This document shows, piece by piece, positions 58,231-64,000 of a DNA stretch of 64,000 nucleotides (positions within the stretch are counted from its first letter, which is position 1; each line of letters begins with the position of its first letter). Made by a program: the position numbers and the translations under genes. This DNA is from Schistosoma haematobium (lineage: Eukaryota > Platyhelminthes > Trematoda > Strigeidida > Schistosomatidae), in NCBI RefSeq assembly GCF_000699445.3, contig NC_067198.1, forward strand, positions 43,145,691 through 43,209,690, read 5' to 3'. The notes under the pieces were generated by a model, which saw only the letters and a list, made by a program, of their open reading frames with translations, made no database searches and was not told where the DNA came from.

Positions 58231-58676
58231 TGCTAACCGGTGTTGGAGATGGTTGGAAGAAAGTTAGCGCGGTCAAACCAAAACGTGGCATTAGTCCTTG
58301 AAGTCACTAACTTCTAGTCTGAGCCATGTTGGTAGATGCAAACTACTTGGTTGGAGTCCGCGTGACTATCGTAACCAATGGTTGGAGACTGAGGGCGACA
58401 TGGCTCAGAATCGATCACTATGGCATTGGTGTATACACTCTCTGTCTCCCGTTAAACTGTGAGATTAAAACCGCTTCATATCTTTCTTTCTACGAACTAA
58501 TTCTTTCTTCGTGTACTATATCCTTATGTGCAATCTTTCTTTTATAAATTACCACCTCTGAATTAACTACTTTTATGAATCCGGTGTCCATCTTGTTGTG
58601 TTAATGAAGTGTGGCAACTTGAACCGATGCGTATATGTGCCTGGTCCTACGTTGTAGCTGACTGACTGACTGACTG
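58231..58676 (+). pseudogene. RTE-like ORF2 3' end, copy in duplication
   Basis: Begins TGCTAACCGGTGTTGG, as does the copy at 46793, and ends in a (TGAC)n tail near 58657-58676. The same C-terminal motifs (NQWLETEGDMAQNRSLWH-like) are followed by a stop. Its inverted duplicate is at 63397-63842. Confidence 0.8.
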
Positions 58677-59453
58677 CATACATTCAATAATCATGATGAA
58701 TTATCTAGTTCATAAGATCATATTGTTTTCTGTTCTATTTTCTTTATATAAATTTTATTTATTTTATATCGAAAGACAAATATATTGATCGATTTATTTG
58801 ACCATGAATAGGTACTTGAAATTAATACTACTTTAGTTCAGTACTTAAGCTTATTGTTTACTCAATTATTCTTCTTTTTGTTTTAAATATGGAAAGTTAT
58901 TATTCTCATTTTTTTTATAGATTTAATATAAATGCGTTCTCTTAGCAACAATTTAAGATTTATCATGATTACATTCATTTTTTTAAATGTTCATTTCATT
59001 CAAATCATTGTTTTGTTAGTTACAATTTCTCATAGAATCTCATGCAATACACTTTAAGTATTACTTTTATATATGAAAATTGTATTAATCTGTAATGAAA
59101 AATTTTATACCATTTTATCGAACAGGGGTAAATATTAAGGTTAATTAAACATCTCTTTATGTTTTTAACAAGATCTATCTTTGAACTGATCATTATAATA
59201 TTAATGATTCAAAATTATATTCTATATCATCTTTGATCTTTCTTTATCGTTTAATTTGTCTAGTTGACCTTTTACTATAATTTTTTGTTAAACATTAATG
59301 TCATAGTAATTATCTGAGATGCTTCCAGCTATTATATTTGCCTTTTCAATGGATCATCTAAAATTATGTTAGTTCATAGAAGACGAACAAATTGACTGTT
59401 TTTTTTAAAAAAAAGGTTTATATTATTGTTAAAGACAGTATTATTATAATTAC

Positions 59454-59815
59454 TGTTGTGACGGGTGACTGCAGGTTAGATACGCAGCGTTTTATCGATC
59501 GATTACACTGGCACGTAAAACACGTAAGGACGACCTAGAGTCCCGATTGGTCCCGCTTCCCTGTCTAGCCCAGCCAGTTGAGTCTAGAACGCAAGTCACA
59601 GCCTCTGAGTTATGAATCGTTATATTTCAAGCATACTCTGTTTACATACCAACCAAACAGACCACATCGTACCATAAAAATAGAAAACAACATCTGTACA
59701 ATATTTAACGAGTGAAATAAATAACGGCCAATAGGAAATGTTCATTGAACGTCCAAGGACATCATTAGACTTAACATGATAATGATTGGCACATTATTCC
59801 TCAGCATCCATAACA
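59454..59815. mobile_element. Solo LTR with 5-bp target duplication
   Basis: 362 bp starting TGTTGTGACGGG and ending CATCCATAACA (TGTT...AACA ends). ATTAC is present on both sides (59449-59453 and 59816-59820). It is GC-richer than its surroundings. No internal element sequence is nearby, so it is a solo LTR left by recombination. It is unrelated in sequence to the two LTR families at 5-19 kb; orientation is unknown. Confidence 0.8.
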
Positions 59816-59820
59816 ATTAC

Positions 59821-60130
59821 CACTGTTGATCTCCATTTGGTTGAATTATTTCAGTCTTTCCTAGTATAGAGGCTCTTAGAGCAGATACTTTGATATTACA
59901 AGTTGCTACAAGCTTTTCCATATTGTCTGATAGTAGTTCAACGTACAACATTTTCTGGCTTTCTTTGTGACACTAATTCAGTATACATAGCGTTGAAACT
60001 TGAAGTGATGGGTGTTTCAGTTCTATACTCAATATGAAAATCAACATCACCCCGATGTACTTAACCTTAACTGAAGTCCCAACTAAAGTGAAACATTCAT
60101 CAGAGCTTTCAGTACTAATAACTATCAAAA
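59821..60130. other. No supported feature
   Basis: About 300 bp of ordinary AT-rich DNA between the solo LTR and the non-LTR fragment. Confidence 0.5.
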
Positions 60131-60132
60131 GT

Positions 60133-61140
60133 AGTTATTTACTTATTTACTTACGCCTGTTACTCCAAACAGAGCATAGGTCGTCGACCAGCATTCTCCA
60201 ACCCACCGAGTCCTGGGCATTCCTTTCTAGTTCTATCCAATTGTTGTTCATTCTTCTCATGTCTATTTCCATTTCTCATCGTGATGTGTTTTTGATCGTT
60301 CTTTTTTCCTTTGGCCTTGAGGACCCCAAGTGCGGGCTTGCCTTGTGATGCAGTTGAGTGCTTTCCTCAATGTGTGTCTTATCCACTTCCATCGCTTCTT
60401 CCTGAATTCTTCCTACACTGGGATCTCATTTTTTCTCTCACACAGTTTTTTGTCAGTGTCTAATAGTGTTTGGCCAACGGATCAGATGTATTTTGCGTAG
60501 ACAATTGTTAATAAGCACTTGTATCATCTGTATGATGGCTTTCGTAAATCTGCAAGTTTCCGCCCCATACAGTAGAACTGTGTTGATAATTATGTTGAAA
60601 ATTCTGACCTTGGTGTTGGCTAAAAGTTGTTTTGCGTTCCAGATGTTCTTCAACTGTCGATATGCTGCTCTTGCTTTGCCATTACGCTCATTCACACCTG
60701 CATCAGATCTACCTTCTTTATCAATGATGCTGCCCAGATGTATAAAAGTTTTCACATATTTCAAAGCTTCTCCGTCAAGTGTGATTCGATTGGTGCATGA
60801 TGTGTTGTATCGGAGAATATTGCTTTTCCACTTGTGTATATTGAGACCCACTACTGTTGAGGCTGCTACTACACTGATCGTGTTCTCTTGCATTTGTTGT
60901 TGCATGTGTGATAGAAGAGCCAGATCATCTGTGAAGTCTAGATTGTCCGGCTACATCCTGGCTGTCCACTGTATCTCATGCTTCCTCTCAGATTTTGACG
61001 TCTTCATGATTCAGTCGATCATCAGGAGAATGAGGAAGGGTGAGAGTAAGCAACCTTGCCTAACACCGGTCTTTATTTCTAATCAATCTATCAGCTGTCC
61101 TCAATACACGATTTTACAGTTTAATTCATCAAAAGTAGTA
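60133..61140 (-). pseudogene. RTE-like reverse transcriptase, 3' fragment
   Basis: Same family as 52208-53440. The minus strand starts near 61140 in the RT palm and passes the catalytic box near 60935, where FADD has become FTDD. It continues through an intact stretch (60453-60905: VGLNIHKWKSNIL, ITLDGEALKYVKTF, LGSIIDKEG, LKNIWNAKQLLANTK, LYGAETCRFTK) and decays to the 3' end GCGTAAGTAAATAAG at 60133. The 5' part is missing. Confidence 0.82.
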
Positions 61141-61147
61141 TAATATA

Positions 61148-61252
61148 GAGATGGTGTTGAAGATTTGTAGCCCAGGTGGATGATTTTGGTGAAGTTTTTT
61201 TCTCTCCACGACCAAACCATCCAGCTCAGAGAACAAAACTCCACCAAAATAG
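61148..61252 (-). repeat. Short hairpin repeat family, copy 3
   Basis: Carries the CCAGGTGGATGATTTTGGTG and ACCAAACCATCCAGCTCAGAG blocks of the repeat at 23321 and 35042, in another arrangement. It abuts the 5' break of the RT fragment. Confidence 0.65.
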
Positions 61253-61535
61253 TATAATATAAAAATATTTAAGCAAACATAATGAAATCTGATAAAATAT
61301 TGTTTTTCTAAAATTAAATAATAAATAAGTGCATAGTTTTAGGACATTTTATTTGATTATTCATTAAAATTCAGCCTATAAATTAGATCGCAATCAAATT
61401 GTTTTCATTGAAAATAATGCAATACAGTTGTTAAGGTAAACATAAACATTTCGAAACTATTCTTAGTTAAGTTTTTAAATTTTCAAAGATATTTGAATTA
61501 CCTGAAATTTATGTTATATTAATTGATAATACAAC

Positions 61536-61668
61536 TCCGCATGGAGTCCCTCCGGGGGCTACTGCCGGTCCCAAGCCCGGATAAAGGAGGAGGGTTGGGC
61601 ATGGGGTTAGCGTCCCCATCCCGTAGAAAACTAACTCGCTAAAAAAACGCTAACCAGAAAAAAAATTT
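61536..61668 (-). repeat. Dispersed repeat with GC-rich block, copy 2
   Basis: Inverted copy of 35653-35790: GGAGTCCCTCCGGGGGCTAC, CCCGGATAAAGGAGGAGGG and AAAACTAACTCGCTAAAAAA. It is less decayed than copy 1. Confidence 0.7.
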
Positions 61669-61669
61669 A

Positions 61670-62150
61670 TTCAAACCTTCTAAACCTAATTGATAATACT
61701 CCTCTCTCTCTCCCTAAGCTGAACGACCGATTTTTTTATTAGTTAGCAGGGGTTTTCTTTTGTTATTTACAGTCAGCATAATCTTTAGGTAGAGATAACT
61801 ACTCTAACCTGTACTCAATTGAGTAAATAATCATTTTGTGGAAATGGAATAATATTTATTGTTGCTAATCACTAATAGTTTGACATTCTGTATATTCATT
61901 TTTGTTATATTCAACCTTAAAGTGTTTTTCAATGAAAACAATTATTCAGTAGTTAATCAACAGAGCTAGAAAACAATCATCTACAGAGAAATTTTAATAC
62001 CTAAATTTCTTTTCAAGTTTGTGCTTCAACTAATTCTATTTTCCTTATAGACTGTACTTTTCCATCATCTCATTTGTTTTATTTTTTTTTAAAAAGATAT
62101 GCCTACATCCTTTCAAGAAAAGTAGAAATAAAGTGATCTTTTGGTTGACT
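61670..62150. other. No supported feature
   Basis: AT-rich DNA up to the edge of the inverted duplication. Confidence 0.5.
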
Positions 62151-62151
62151 A

Positions 62152-62980
62152 CTGTATTTATTTATTTAAACACATAGATACTGGTACGAAGAGGCACCGA
62201 ATATATATGCGTCACACAAGTCACTTGATTTGTGTGTAGGCTGTGATACAGTCCGGGTACCCAGATTAAAGCAGGTGGTTTTCTTAGATGGGCACAACCG
62301 GAACCTTTGATCTAAATGTCTAATCAACAAGACAGTGGAGCAACATAAGAAGATGCAGTCCCATAGTAACCGGTAACCAACAATAGGTTCATATGGCATT
62401 TGTTACGTCAGGATACTTGATCCCATGTACACCAGTTGTTTGTAATCATGGTTTTCGAACTTCCCTAGGTAGACTCTCCGTGTCCATCAACCCGGTTAAA
62501 GTGCCGGACATTTGGTTTTCGTCCTCTCAATTTCGTAAAGAACGCGCCCGTCACGAGAAGGCTTTGAGTAGGACTTCCGTGTCAGTGGTTGTATGCACGT
62601 GGTGATGTGAGATCATTTGGAGAAGGAGAGCTGACTCTCCTCACTCTCGGTCGTACCAGGGCATTTGAGGGGCAGTAAAATAAAAAGGTTGACTGAATTT
62701 GAAAATCATCAAAAGTAAACTTTTTCATAAAGCCACACCATATAAGTTAAAGCCTTAGTAACACTTTCTCATCTATCGAGTAACAGGATTTGTTGGGATT
62801 TATACGTTCTGTAAAGATTGGCTGAATGTCATCCATCTCGTCACAAGTTTTGTAGAACTGATAGATTGCAACTAGCAATGGATTTCAAAAAGCACGTCAG
62901 CTAGATGTAGTTTTGTCCAAGTGTTGACATTCATGTTGAGACTCTAACTTACTACTTTTCTCATCAAACTTCATATCATT
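62152..62980 (-). repeat. Inverted copy of part A
   Basis: Reverse complement of 57382-58210, the same length (829 bp) within a base or two. Its left edge falls exactly inside the (TTTA)n run that ends repeat A. It is followed without a gap by inverted part B, an order (A then B in reverse-complement reading) that cannot come from one simple inversion. Confidence 0.88.
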
Positions 62981-64000
62981 ACAGATTAATACAATTTTCA
63001 TATATAAAAGTAATACTTAAAGTGTATTGCATGAGATTCTATGAGAAATTGTAACTAACAAAACAATGATTTGAATGAAATGAACATTTAAAAAAATGAA
63101 TGTAATCATGATAAATCTTAAATTGTTGCTAAGAGAACGCATTTATATTAAATCTATAAAAAAAATGAGAATAATAACTTTCCATATTTAAAACAAAAAG
63201 AAGAATAATTGAGTAAACAATAAGCTTAAGTACTGAACTAAAGTAGTATTAATTTCAAGTACCTATTCATGGTCAAATAAATCGATCAATATATTTGTCT
63301 TTCGATATAAAATAAATAAAATTTATATAAAGAAAATAGAACAGAAAACAATATGATCTTATGAACTAGATAATTCATCATGATTATTGAATGTATGCAG
63401 TCAGTCAGTCAGTCAGCTACAACGTAGGACCAGGCACATATACGCATCGGTTCAAGTTGCCACACTTCATTAACACAACAAGATGGACACCGGATTCATA
63501 AAAGTAGTTAATTCAGAGGTGGTAATTTATAAAAGAAAGATTGCACATAAGGATATAGTACACGAAGAAAGAATTAGTTCGTAGAAAGAAAGATATGAAG
63601 CGGTTTTAATCTCACAGTTTAACGGGAGACAGAGAGTGTATACACCAATGCCATAGTGATCGATTCTGAGCCATGTCGCCCTCAGTCTCCAACCATTGGT
63701 TACGATAGTCACGCGGACTCCAACCAAGTAGTTTGCATCTACCAACATGGCTCAGACTAGAAGTTAGTGACTTCAAGGACTAATGCCACGTTTTGGTTTG
63801 ACCGCGCTAACTTTCTTCCAACCATCTCCAACACCGGTTAGCAATAAAATAAATAAGTTATTTTATTTATTTATTTATTTAAACACATAGATACTGGTAC
63901 GAAGAGGCACCGAATATATATGCGTCACACAAGTCACTTGATTTGTGTGTAGGCTGTGATACAGTCCGGGTACCCAGATTAAAGCAGGTGGTTTTCTTAG
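62981..64000 (-). repeat. Inverted copy of part B and start of a second inverted part A
   Basis: Reverse complement of 58074-59097, cut by the window end. Together with 62152-62980 it gives A'-B'-A'..., i.e. a tandem repeat of the unit in inverted orientation. The B/A junction near 62977-62985 sits on the short shared sequence CTGTAATGA. Confidence 0.88.

Larger units (their letters stand above)
57382..59097 (+). repeat. Duplicated segment, forward copy (parts A and B)
   Basis: About 1.7 kb present again in inverted orientation at 62152-64000. Part A (57382-58210) corresponds to 62980-62152; part B plus the end of A (58074-59097) corresponds to 64000-62976. Identity is near complete, including simple repeats; I saw one mismatch near 57389. 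It contains repeat A (57690-58217), an RTE-like 3' end (58231-58675) and single-copy-looking flank (57382-57689, 58676-59097). That last point shows a segmental duplication and not just shared repeats. Confidence 0.88.

Overview
This is about 64 kb of AT-rich, intron- and repeat-dominated animal DNA. The repeats point to a blood fluke (Schistosoma or a close relative). The main clues are a classical Sm-alpha-type element with an intact hammerhead ribozyme, many related tRNA-headed repeats with hammerhead-like arms, RTE-like non-LTR fragments, a Penelope-like GIY-YIG fragment, and a gypsy-type LTR retrotransposon of the CsRn1/Boudicca kind with a CHCC Gag finger. The species cannot be fixed from the sequence alone. 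Statements about known families come from memory and were not searched.

Layout. 1-3330: nothing recognisable. 3340-5428: a badly decayed minus-strand gypsy relic (gag, protease, RT with YIDD, RNase H/integrase pieces, primer binding site). Its LTR-side flank is interrupted by 5429-12285, a three-LTR tandem array (LTR-internal-LTR-internal-LTR) of a non-coding LTR element. Every LTR is 411 bp, both internal regions are 2812 bp, and one 4-bp target duplication (GGTT) flanks the whole array. 12685-19554: a 6870-bp minus-strand Boudicca-like element with 262-bp LTRs and an AGCT target duplication. Gag is intact; pol is broken by one stop codon and one frameshift. A canonical -1 ribosomal frameshift signal (GGGAAAC, 6-nt spacer, 7-bp GC stem) sits at the gag-pol junction.

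20108-21067 is the only long reading frame that looks like host coding sequence. It ends in a consensus splice donor. 35434-35555 is an exon encoding the first half of a LIM domain, with a good acceptor and donor. Both junctions are phase 0, so the two may be exons of one plus-strand gene separated by a 14.4-kb intron. The rest of the LIM domain was not found in the window.

21-64 kb is otherwise intronic or intergenic DNA full of old repeats: non-LTR endonuclease and RT pieces on both strands, a Penelope-like element with inverted ends, at least a dozen fold-back repeats whose arms resemble hammerhead sequences, a solo LTR with a 5-bp duplication (59454-59815), and, at the right end, a near-identical inverted and partly tandem duplication (57382-59097 against 62152-64000) that continues past the window.
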